From Blasia pusilla (taxonomy: Eukaryota > Marchantiophyta > Marchantiopsida > Blasiales): DNA of 64,000 nt. Where the stretch lies: NCBI GenBank assembly GCA_050084515.1, contig CM114271.1:36456001-36520000 (forward strand), given 5' to 3'. The notes under the pieces were generated by a model. It was given only the letters and a program-made list of their open reading frames with translations, made no database searches and was not told where the DNA came from. Shown here piece after piece: positions 22,735 through 32,717 of this stretch (positions within the stretch are counted from its first letter, which is position 1; each line of letters starts with the position of its first letter). The position numbers and the translations under genes are program-made.

Positions 22735-23660
22735 GGTGTTAGGGTGTTGGATCTCTTTGAGGGATTAGCACCGGATTGGCCGCCATATTGCGGCGGGCAT
22801 ACGGGTGCATCATACCTTTATGTGGAGAGAGATGAGACCCGCGCGGCGAGTATCATTACGCCACGTGGCGAGGTTGGTCCAGAGGTATCCGAGTTGTTGT
22901 CGGTATCTGCAGATGACGGGATACCAAAGATACGCTATCCGCCGACATATCTTTGGTGGGAGCGCAGATCTCGGATAGAGTTGGCACCATTCATTTGGTG
23001 ATTCTTTGGATCGCCATGTTAGGGTCATTCATCACTGGCCGAGGATTTGGATTACGGGATCCGAGGTCGGGATGTTTTGGGAGATCTTCGCGAGTAGTAC
23101 AACACTTGCGGGAGAGTCGATATGTTCTCCAAAGATACATTTTGGAGAACGTGCGTTGTTGGGAGATACTCGTGCACGTGTGATGACGAGTGTATATCGT
23201 GTGAGTCTGGTTGGGACCTTTGTGTTGTTAGATGCAGCGAGAGTTGGGTCACGTGCCCATCGCCCACGATCGTGGTGGACGAACCTAATACCATCGAGAG
23301 GTACCGAGTCAAGCCTACGTTGGAGTCAGAGAGCACCACATCTCACAATGGATGCTATTTTGGACTCGGGCGTCGATCTCGGTGGTGACACGCTGATGAT
23401 AGACCACCGTTGGCCACGGCCAATACGGGTGGGGGAGTTGAGGGCAGCCTTACCTCGTTGGTGAGCTTCCCAAAGCATCCCATGCCTTTTGTCGGGAGGG
23501 CGGGCATGATTTGGGATGAGGTGACCGGAGTATTGGAGGAGCCTCAGCAGATGATGAGCGAGCGAGCGCCATGGGGTTCACTACGGTACTACGGGCGGTG
23601 CCGAGGGATGATTGAGGCATCATGGAGACAGTGTTGGGGCGGCGATGGACCTCAAGCTGT
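22735..23660 (+). pseudogene. C5-cytosine DNA methyltransferase domain inside the retroelement (copy A, decayed)
   Basis: Motif I VLDLFEG (22,739 on) and the motif II-like YLYVERDE are followed by motif IV PC with its next codon TAG (23,014-23,022) and GHS. Next are motif VI YILENV (23,136-23,153), motif VIII AHRPRSWWTNL (about 23,260) and motif IX/X-like ERAMGF and VLGRRW (about 23,555-23,650), read with frameshifts. The order I-IV-VI-VIII-IX-X is that of canonical C5-methyltransferases, and by eye the wording is nearest DNMT3-type enzymes. It lies between protease and reverse transcriptase in the same direction and matches the better preserved domain of copy B. In this copy it cannot give an active enzyme. 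Confidence 0.85.
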
Positions 23661-24059
23661 CTCACATGGATAGTCACCTAGGTATGGCGGCAGAGACGGA
23701 TGCGAGTGTCATCCATCCGTCACGTCCACGAAGTTGGATCACGCCTCACGTGGTCTGAGGCATTGGTGGGGCGAGACAAGGAAAGATAGGCACCCATGGA
23801 CTTCTGGGGACGTCGTTCGAGCGAGAGAGTGCGGCGGCTAGAGTAGCACATGTTCATTTTTTGGATGTGGAGCATGGTGTAGGAGGTCGAGTGGAGTGGT
23901 CATTTGCGGAGGTGGCTAGGGGTTGCTATATAGCAACCAAAGCCGGAGGTTGCGTCCTCTCCGAGTGAGGTCACGATGGAGACTTGGGAGCTGTGATAGG
24001 TCTCAAGTTGATAGGAGAGAGAGACGGCAGCGAGTTCATAGGTTTCGAGAGGGCATGTC

Positions 24060-25350
24060 GGTTGTTTTGCCTTGAGATGAGAGACTTGGGTACGCTGTTG
24101 AAGGGTCCCGGGATACGGATTGAGTTGGCTAGTGATACGCCGATCTTTCCTCGACCCTACAGGTATTCTGATATGGAACGAGCCTTGATTTACAGCAGGA
24201 GTCAGGACTTGTTGGAGGGAGGACTTGTGGAGTTATCACATGGGGAATATGCATCCGCGCAGTCATGTCGGCAAAGAAAGGATATGTATGGCAATTGGAC
24301 GGATAGGCGGATGTGTGGAGATTACCGTCCTATCAAGCGATGACAAGGTCAGATCGGTATGCCATGCCTACTCTCGAGGAGATCTTTGATGCGGTAGGGC
24401 ATGCAAAGATCTTGATACTTTAGATCTCGTCTTTGGCTATCATCGCTTCCCTATCAGTTGGAGGACAGGAGAAGACAACGATTCAGGGGATAGATCGGTT
24501 CGGGAGAGATTGCTTGTATCGATGGCGGTTCTTACCATTTGGGTTGAAGAACGCGCTGCTGGAGTTTCAGAGTGATGGATAGGATTCTGGGTGGCTTGGA
24601 TTTTGTACAATGTTACATAGATGATATTCTTATCTTGATTCCACGGTTGAGGAGCATGAGCGACACTTGGAGGAGGTGTTTCGGCGATTGCGATTACATG
24701 GACTGAAGTTACATCCGGCAAGTGCACATTCTTTCAGGAGCAGATTGAGTACTTGGGACACACCATATACCCGAGTGGGTTAGGCGTTCAGTGACGAAGG
24801 TAGAGGCTATTGCAGATTCCACGCCCTCTGGATGTGAGTCGAGTCCGAGCATTTCTTGGACCGGCAAACTTCTATCGACGGTATGTCAAGGGTTTTAGTG
24901 CGATCGCAAAGTCTTTGACCTTGTTGATGAGACTTGATTAGGTGTGGTTGTGGGGAGATGATCAAGAGCGAGCATTTCAGAGTGAAGGACAAAGTTGACG
25001 TCCTCACCCATTTTACAAAGACCGTTAGGGTCGCCCATTCGATTACATACAGTTGGAGCATGTTGGGTCTAGGAGCAAGTGCTTACTCGGAGGGATGACA
25101 AGGAGAGGGAGTTTGTTGTGGCTTACGCGAGCGATCGAACAACATTGCAGAGGCAAAATGCACAGCTCCTACGAGGGAGAGTGCTTGGTGCGGTGTGGGC
25201 CGTGGCACATTTTAGGTGCTATTTATTCGGCAACCCTTTCACACTTATCACCGATCATCGGCCCGTTGAGGTGGTTGATGGAGTCCGACAAGCTTACGGA
25301 AAGCTTGCGGTGGGCTCTATTACTACAGGAGTATGAGTTTGAGGTGGTTC
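24060..25350 (+). pseudogene. Reverse transcriptase and RNase H (copy A)
   Basis: RT start: LASDTPIFPRPYRYSDMERA and DRRMCGDYRPI (to about 24,340). Then FLPFGLKNA at about 24,533 and the catalytic YxDD as CYIDDIL (about 24,610-24,632). RNase H follows with SSYEGECL at about 25,155 and the TDH segment near 25,250, then VVHRPGWLNQDADGLSRNPC at 25,346-25,400, which is the typical gypsy RNase H end. Many stops and frame changes show that the enzyme is dead here. Confidence 0.85.
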
Positions 25351-25399
25351 ATAGGCCAGGTTGGCTGAACCAGGATGCGGATGGGTTGAGTCGTAACCC

Positions 25400-26900
25400 A
25401 TGTCCGAGTCAGAGAGACGTCACGGGAGCTCGATGGCACGGAGAGAGTGATGAGGAGATGGTGTCTGGTTGGCATGCATCTGCCTATCTTTGTTGGTTGA
25501 CTATGGCAGGTCAGCCACAGATGATGACTCCAGTGGTGGGATTGGATGATGAGTCTTTGGATCCGGAGGTTGGTGAGGAGGCGACAGGTGATCGTGATAT
25601 CCATGACGACGTGGAGGTTGTGGAGTTCTTGCGCACTGGCGTCATTGCGAGCACAGTGAATGCTAGGGAGCGGGATCGGATCCTACAGAGAGCCAAGAGG
25701 TTCAGGTGGGAGGGGACTCACATTTTGCGGGTATGGGGAGATGGTAGGATACGAGTGGTACCTCATCCTTCCCAGCGAGCACGTGTAGTGCGACATGCCC
25801 ATGAGGAGTTGGGACATTTCGGAGTAAAGCGTACTTACAGCTTACTCCAGGTTCAATATTGGTGGGGCGGCATGCATACTGGGGTACAGCAGTTTGTGGC
25901 CAGATGTATGGTATGTGACAGAGTGCGAGCATCCTTCAATGCTCCCACTCCACGGTTACATCCTTTGCCGATTATGGGTTTAGGTTATCGGTGGAGTTTA
26001 GACTTTGCGGGACCTTTGCCATTGACAGGGCGTCATCATAGGTACGTGTTGGTCATGGTGGAGCATTTCTCCTTGTGGATAGAGTTGGTGGCACTACCAG
26101 ACAAGGCGAGCAAGGGAACAGCTTATGCGTTTCTAGATTGTGTGCTTAGTCACTTTGGTGCACCGGCGGAGGTGTTGACTGACCAGGGTACCGAGTTCAG
26201 GGGAGAGTTTTAGGCCTTGTGTGATCAGGCGCTGATATATCACCGCACCACGTCCAGGGATCATCCTAAGGCGGATGGATTGGCGGAGAGAGTGGTACAG
26301 ACGGTGAAGAGAGGATTGCGCAAGTATGGCTTGCAGCGGGGACAGTTGAGGGAGTGGGACCTACAGTTGCCATGGTTGGCTATGGGTTATTGCTTTAGTT
26401 GGGAGGCATCCTTGGCGTCATTTTCACCGTAAGTTTTGCTCTTTGGGAGAGAGCCAGATTTACCTGCAGCGATTCGACGTGACATGGCGGAGGTGTTAGA
26501 TCTTGATGATCCAGATGTGTGGGTGCAAGCATGTTCTCAGAGGGCAGAAGTTTTTTCGTAGAGTTATGCCTATGGCCTTTGAGAACTTAGCTATTGCCCA
26601 GCATAGAGATACATTGAGGTACGCGACCATTCGTGGAGGAGGTTATAGTCCAGGGATTAGGAGGTTTCATCCTGGAGATTACGTGTATTTACAGCAGGCG
26701 GCACTCACGACGCTAGATGTCACTGTAGGGCGCACGATCCTACGTGTGCGCGAGGTATTACCGACCGGAGTCCTCATGTTGGAGGGACGAGATGGTATGG
26801 TTTGGAAGGATCATGTGTGCAATTGTGCGCCATGTCATCTTCCGAACGTAGATGGGATGGTGGATCCGAGCTTGGTAGTGGTACCTGCAGGCTTGAGGTG
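25400..26900 (+). pseudogene. DDE integrase (copy A)
   Basis: The HHCC zinc finger (HAHEELGHFGVKRT ... CMVCDRV) lies at 25,796-25,925. The catalytic core has D in SLDFAGPLPL, D in LTDQGTEF and E in KADGLAERVVQTVK. A single TAG at 26,211-26,213 interrupts the core where the context suggests Gln (CAG). The C-terminal part includes RRFHPGDYVYL and, with NCAPCHLP, leads into the PHD finger. The DDE triad is complete at residue level, so this is a true integrase and not a tyrosine recombinase. Confidence 0.88.
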
Positions 26901-27041
26901 TATGTTGTGCGGATTTGCGAGGGGTGCAGCCACCATGTTGGTATGTGATGGTTGTTCTCGAGGGTGGCATATGTCATGTCTGACCCCCCCCCTCTTGATG
27001 TGGTTCCCACGGAACCATGGATGTGTCCGAGATGTGTATAG
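26893..27041 (+). pseudogene. PHD finger at the C-terminus of the polyprotein (copy A)
   Basis: The zinc ligands fit C4HC3 in order: CMLC, VCDGC, WHMSC and, after a slip in a C9 run at 26,984-26,992, MCPRC followed by TAG at 27,039. PHD fingers read histone H3 tails. Many plant gypsy elements carry a chromodomain at this place; here a PHD finger takes the position. Copy B keeps the second half (CERC ... CHMMC ... CPRC, 59,253-59,350), so it is a family feature. Confidence 0.85.
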
Positions 27042-27108
27042 GGTAGTAGGTCATGTTAGAGAGATGTGATATTTTCTATCTGGAGTTAGGAGGATCCAAC
27101 TGCCAGCT

Positions 27109-27117
27109 AGGGGGGCG
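27109..27117 (+). promoter_or_regulatory. Polypurine tract of copy A
   Basis: AGGGGGGCG directly precedes repeat B1. Copy B has the same tract (complement at 59,081-59,090) directly before its B1. This is the expected primer site for plus-strand DNA synthesis and marks B1 as the start of the replicating repeat unit. Confidence 0.75.
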
Positions 27118-27255
27118 GTTGTGTGATCTCCATGTATATGTATGAGTTGATTTTTGTACATGTGTGGATCGACCCGTGTGTGGGGAAGATCGGTGTTGTG
27201 TGGTGTAGATGTGACAAGCGATGTATGTTGTGTAGCGATATGTATGCGCACGACA
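27118..27255 (+). repeat. Split direct repeat B1 (copy A)
   Basis: 138 bp, gttgtgtgatctcc to gcgcacgaca, nearly identical (three differences) to B2 at 27,735-27,872. No B copy follows A1 at the 5' end. Confidence 0.92.
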
Positions 27256-27257
27256 GT

Positions 27258-27734
27258 TGTCACATCTGAGTAGCCGATAGGCCGAGATCTATCGTGGATA
27301 GGGCGTAGGAGCCAGCGGACTATCTTGAGTGTAACTTTGTCCCATAGTGTCGGATGAGGTTGAAGATAGGTCCATTGTGTCAGGAACGTTGTTTCTGACG
27401 ACTTTCATGTTGAGGTCTTTTGGCCTTGGTGACTTGTTGACCGGGTCACGCCCCTGGTAACTGTGTGCGCAGCAGTTACCAAGGGAAGGGCTATTTTTAG
27501 GGGAAGAGCCTTTTGGCTCTTCCCAACCTATATAAGAGAGGAAGATGGCTTTCCTAAGCCATCTTTCTCATGTTGGGCCGTTGGAGCACCTCCCTTGTAT
27601 GTGTGTGAGCTAGGACTAGGGTGCTAGCGTCCGGATTCCTTGATACCACAGGATGGACGAGGCTCGATATGCCGATGTAGATTGAGGAGTGGAGTTTTAG
27701 GCCGGGTGTGCCGCTTTTACTACTCTTTATTTTT
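27258..27734 (+). repeat. Split direct repeat A2 (copy A)
   Basis: Matches A1. It begins TGTCACATC two bases after the GACA end of B1, so the junction reads GACA-GT-TGTC. TATA box at 27,529-27,536 with the same flanking hairpins as in A1. Confidence 0.92.
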
Positions 27735-27872
27735 GTTGTGTGATCTCCATGTATATGTATGAGTTTATTTTTGTACATGTGTGGATCGACCCGTGTGTGG
27801 GGAAGATCAGTGTTGTGTGGTGTAGATGTGACGAGCGATGTATGTTGTGTAGCGATATGTATGCGCACGACA
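27735..27872 (+). repeat. Split direct repeat B2 (3' end of copy A)
   Basis: Second B copy; ends GCACGACA and is followed immediately by AGTG (27,873-27,876), the right copy of the target duplication. Confidence 0.92.
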
Positions 27873-29600
27873 AGTGGTAACTCAAATCCAAAATGTACAC
27901 ACAACTCTTATATATCCTTACATCTCCAACTTATGAGTCCTACTTGTCTAGAAGGCATGTGCAAGGGGTTCAAGATTTTCGTTGCACCAATAAGATTATT
28001 GTCTCTAAATTGATCTTGCAAAGCTATACAAACACTCTCGGCATAACTCTTCTGGAACAATAGAGCAGCTTCTAAATCCTTGCCTGTGTGATCCCTAATC
28101 ATGTCTATAGTATGGAACTTCCTGCCTCTAATTTCATACTGTAAGCGTCTGAGATAGCCACCTGGAGGTCCAAAGTCCGGTAGAATGTGGTAACCTGTTA
28201 CCTGTATCCTTTGAAAAAGTAGATGCATTCAAGTCATGAGTTTCCATCACAAAATTAAGTAGCAGCAATCTCACAGCTAACAATGCTGCCAATTGTACTT
28301 ACATCAACAGATTTGTACTCGAATTTCGTGCTTAAGTTAGCCAACATAGAAAGAATATCAGCCAAGAAGTACAATTGATAAATCATACTGAACGATCTTA
28401 ACTTGTTATATAAGTTTACAACATTCCCATCATCTTTTGAAGGGAAAATGTCCCTAAAGTAAGTTAAAACAGATTCTAGTGAATCACACAAAGTGGATAT
28501 AGCTTGCCATCGTGACAACCATCGGATCTTATGATATCTTTTAATGACTCTTTAGGAGTCATTCATCTTCTCTTGTAGAGAAACTAGAACAACTTTTCGT
28601 TTACATGACCTCTTGAAATACCCTGCTACAGCATTGAGAATAGAATTTTCTTCTATGGAAATGGATTTGCAATTACTTGCTTTAGCAACTGTGAGAGCTA
28701 CAAGGTATGTCCTATGAGCAACACAATGCACTGAAAGAATGAAGGGATTTACCTTTTGCTTCAATTGTGAAGCCATCCCATCTTGGCTCCCTACCATTGA
28801 GAAGTCTCCATCTACCCGAAACCTACCATTCTAGAAAAGTCTAGCCCCCCATCTTTAAGTTACTTTAACAAACTATTAGGGATAGCATTAGAACACTTAG
28901 ACTCGCAGCGAAGCAATCCTAAAAAAAAACACTCTGCTTGACCATCTTCTATGAAGGTTGCAAAGGCTAGCAAATGCCGTGTAACAGATATGTCAATAGA
29001 TGCATCAATCATTATTCCAAAGAATGGTGACGCCTGAACCCTAGCAAGGGCCCTTTTGAGCAGAACTTGACTTATACAAAAACACATCGCATTGCAACTT
29101 TTCTCATCATGGTAAAGATCTTTAGTGATAGGTGCATTCAGGGAAAGCATCAGCTTACAAATACCGGTGAACTTCGAGAGAGGCATGGCCTCCTTCGCAA
29201 AAAAATATGCACACCTAAATAAAGCTACCTCACATGTTCGATTGGATGTAGCAATAGCCTTGGCCATGGAAATTTTTTGCCTCCATTAGCTACCCAAGCT
29301 AACTTGATATGCTCATTGGACTTTGCATGATCAATGAAGGTAGACACCTTACAATTAATGGCACCCTCCCTAGCAAAGACATTCTTGCCTTTGCCTTTTC
29401 TACAGATATTACAATTAATTCTTCCAATCAAAGAATCGAAGGTGATCCAATCATACATGATGTACCAAACATCCCTCCAGGCTTCTCGATTTTTCACAGC
29501 TATGGATACATTGCTTCCTAATGTACTCTCCTCTTCCTTCTCATCAGATGATCTTGACAAAGCTATGATCTCTGGTAAAGCCTTGGGTGTCACAGGCCTA
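27873..29600 (-). pseudogene. hAT transposase copy 2, N-terminal and core part (right of the insertion)
   Basis: In minus direction: N-terminal zinc-finger region with NCNICRKGKG and FIDHAKSNEH (about 29,470-29,300), core with GIMIDASIDIS (Glu replaced by Ala), and VHCVAHRTYL. Then follow YHILPDFGPPGGYLRRLQ and MPSRQVGLISW before the cut at 27,877. Several frameshifts (about 29,250, 28,810, 28,550, 28,250) kill it. It is the N-terminal complement of 17,596-18,215. Confidence 0.9.
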
Positions 29601-32600
29601 CTCTCCTTGAACGTTAATCTTTGATATTGCGGAAGTATGCATTCAGAAGGTCACGCTCTCAACATTGATCTGCATCCAAACACACACTTTGGTTAGTTGG
29701 TTCTTGATCAATCAGCGGGCTAAATTTCTGAGTTCTCGTCTCAATCTCTCATCAAGCTTAACCTTCCTAGTTTCGCGGCTTACAACACAGGCAAGTCTCG
29801 AAAGACTTGGGCCAGACATTCAAGTCGGTTCAAGAACCTCAAACGGCATTCCGTGCCTGGCTATTCCAACTGTCCGATGGACATCCAATGAGTCCCTAGC
29901 CAAGACTCACACAAAATGGATCACGGGTCAAAATCCAAGTGTGGCGTACAAAGTCCACTCCCTTGGATTACGTTTGGGTTTCGAGTGTTTCGAGTTCCAA
30001 CGCCAAACTCCTGTTCCATCCCGTGCCCTTGAGACGTCGTTTGGTGCTTAAAGTGGGGTTCTTATTCCAAGACATCTTGGAGAGACTCCCCCTTACGAGT
30101 ACTTCTGGCGATCTCCGGGGTCCCCCTAACTTTAGGGAAAGACAGTCAGGCCCCTCAAATTGACCCTCAACCCGATTGCTCTCTCGGTCGTTTTCGGCCA
30201 ATATCTCAGCCTGTACTTAAGTGTTTGCTGAGATCTTTGGTGCGTTGGAAGCATCAAGAGATAAGCTTTCCAACAGCGCCTTATTTTTTTCAAACTCATG
30301 TTGGGGCTAAATGTTATGGTCCAAATCACAGTCAACTTCCCCAAACACTAGTCATGTTCCAAATTAGTTCTCATCTCTTTCGCAACCAACCTTCCAAGAC
30401 TCAACTCATCTCAAGTCTTGGTTCGCATTTGGTCTAGGTTTCCTGGTTGTGACCACTAATGCATGAAACACACAACCCTATTACGCGTTTCGTCTCTTGG
30501 AATTTTCCAAGAGACCTTCCAAAAGCCTCTCCAAAGCGCGATCATTGTAGTGTGAGTCCACTTGAGTTTTGATGTTCCGCTTGGCGCCTATTTGGTGTTC
30601 ATTTGGTTATGAGGGTCACGACATTCGGGACCTCCTTGCATAATAATTCAATCATAGTTCTCTATCTTTTGGCCATTGCTACAAATGGATAAGATAAAAT
30701 GAGGATGGCAGGTTCGGGATTGGGAGCTTCTTGGAAAGTTTCGAGTTAGCAGGTCTCATGCGCATGTATAACTATACTACGCGCAAGATTACAGTTGTGA
30801 GGAAAGCATGTTACATGAATTTAGAACCATCCATCCCAAACTCGGTGCAAAGCCAAAGATAAGTAACCCTACAACCACGATTTGAAGAAAAACATTGAAA
30901 CCTACATGCAGCAACAGCAACAACCTGCCAATGTGAAATGAAATGGAAATCACAAGGCCTCAAGAGCAACAGACATGAAGGAGAGTTTAGGGTAAAATCG
31001 GGAGACAAGCTTCACAAAAGGAGCGAGAGTCAAGAGAGCATCCCAAAATCGCAATAGGGATAGTCGAAGTTCAAAGGGAAATGCAAAGCAGGAAGAAGCA
31101 TCATAATAACAAGAGGAGGCGATTATGTGGGGGGTTCAGGATGGTAGCGCAGGGTCCAATCGCATGTCAACGACTCATAAGAGGAGCAAAGGTAGCAAAA
31201 AAGGGACCCACGAGTCTCCAAGGGAGAGGTTAGGGTCACCACAGCTTCGGGCATCAAACATGAGAGACTAGCCCCACGGCAGCAACGCAATGTAAAATGG
31301 CATGACAAATACCAAAATTTCTTACCACAAGAGAGAGTTGAGCTCAATGAGTAAATGCACATTGAGGCAGATCTTTGAAGATGGGAGAACAAGGCAGAAC
31401 CCGAAAGACTTAACACTCTGAGAGTGTGAGGTTGCAAGAGGCGGGGAGACTCCCAACTCACCACTCCGCAATTGATTACAAAGTTCCAAATGTGGCAAAC
31501 TCGCGGATGGCTACGGATGAGTGGAAAATGCGAGTAGAGGTTGCGGACCGAGTGCGGAGTCCACATTCTAGACCCTGCATAAGAGAAAAAGATCCAAAAT
31601 CAAATGTCCCCTACATGTGAGGAGAAGAAGTCCAGAATCAAGACTCTGGAGAGTCGTATCAAAATAGCTCAATAGCTTTGGAAGCATCGTGCTACAATTG
31701 AGAGCTAATTCAGAAGAGAGTGCTACAACATTGCAGCAAGACTCGCAAGAGACTCAACATCAATAAGAGAACTACACAGCAATATAGGAGCCGATTAGGA
31801 ATTAGACTGTCGAAACAAAAGAAAAATGGAACCAACCAAACAATACGAGCAATACAAAGCTTGGAACTCAAGAGAACTACTCAACAATACGGGAGCCGAT
31901 TAAGAAGTGGACTATTGGAACAAAAACTAAATGCAGAGCCGCGAAACAACAAAAAAAAATATGAGCCACGCAACAAAAAAACAATATTGAGCAACAACAC
32001 GAGATTTAGGTGGCATGTTGGAATAATGGAACACAAAAATAATACGCGCTTCAACCATGGAACAGCAATACAAGGCCATGGGCTCCAAAGTTAGAACTCT
32101 AGAGTCTAGAGAGCCACCACCCGCGGGAGAAGGAGGATGCAAGGAGCATGGAGTCGAAGCGAATGCAACAATGAACCCAGGAGAGTCCCTCTAGGGGGGG
32201 CTCCGCCCTAGCCCCCTTGAGCTACCCCGCAACCCCACCTATCATCTAGCCCTCCGATCCACCATCGGACGGCGTATACTAATGCCAAAGTTGGGCCCTC
32301 ATGATTCTATAGCTAAGATTACGCCGTCCCCCTTGGCTGAAATCTATCTATTCATTCTCGGTTTTTTGGCTCCCCATTTAGGTGTCAGCCAATTTCCGTC
32401 AACCAGAAATTGCTAAACGCAAGAAAACCGGAACCCTCCCTTCTATACGTTTAGTTGTCGTTTCAACCGTCCGGTTCTAGTACTATTCCGGCATATGCGA
32501 GAAGCTCTTGTCAGATGTTGATTACACTCTTTCAGACATCGGAAACTCTGCCGAAGATTGTCATCTTGGGATGGAAATTTCAAAATTTTTCCTACTAGGG

Positions 32601-32639
32601 TTACTCGTAACCTCGGATATATCTCCCAATATATCTTGA
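29601..32639. other. No gene recognised; probably 5' flank of hAT copy 2 plus unknown repeats
   Basis: Frames are short and without family features. The stretch 32,350-32,630 (ccggaa words, ending tactcgtaacctcggat) resembles the far 5' end of hAT copy 1 at 16,450-16,740, so copy 2 may extend to here. Confidence 0.35.
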
Positions 32640-32717
32640 AGCTTGAAAGATTCAAGATGTTTTTCCCACCCTAAACCTTGGTAAAGGGTGGGAAAAACAT
32701 CTTGAATCTTTCAAGCT
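32640..32717. repeat. Perfect 33-bp inverted repeat with 12-base spacer
   Basis: Left arm 32,640-32,672 (starts AGCTTGAAAGATTCAAGATG) is the exact reverse complement of 32,685-32,717. The spacer is aaaccttggtaa. The arms have no mismatch. It could be a young fold-back or a small-RNA hairpin; a standard plant microRNA precursor would normally show some mismatches. Confidence 0.9.

Larger units (their letters stand above)
18216..27872 (+). mobile_element. Ty3/gypsy retrotransposon with DNMT and PHD domains and split direct repeats (copy A)
   Basis: The 9,657-bp insertion begins TGTCACATC and ends GCACGACA, between AGTG duplications inside a hAT element. Order: repeat A1 (18,216-18,694), leader, gag remnant with zinc knuckle, protease, C5-cytosine methyltransferase, reverse transcriptase, RNase H, DDE integrase, PHD finger, polypurine tract, B1 (27,118-27,255), GT, A2 (27,258-27,734), B2 (27,735-27,872). 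The polymerase and integrase place it in Ty3/gypsy; the repeat order does not fit LTRs. All genes are broken by stops and frameshifts, yet A1 and A2 are still about 95% identical, so insertion was fairly recent relative to that decay, or the parent was already defective. No primer-binding site complementary to initiator tRNA-Met follows A1. Confidence 0.9.

Noticed and set aside
18216-27872. Tyrosine-recombinase (DIRS/PAT/Ngaro) identity suggested by the split repeats
   Set aside because: The element has HHCC plus a D-D-E integrase, a gypsy-type RT and RNase H and a 4-bp target duplication; no tyrosine-recombinase motif was found.
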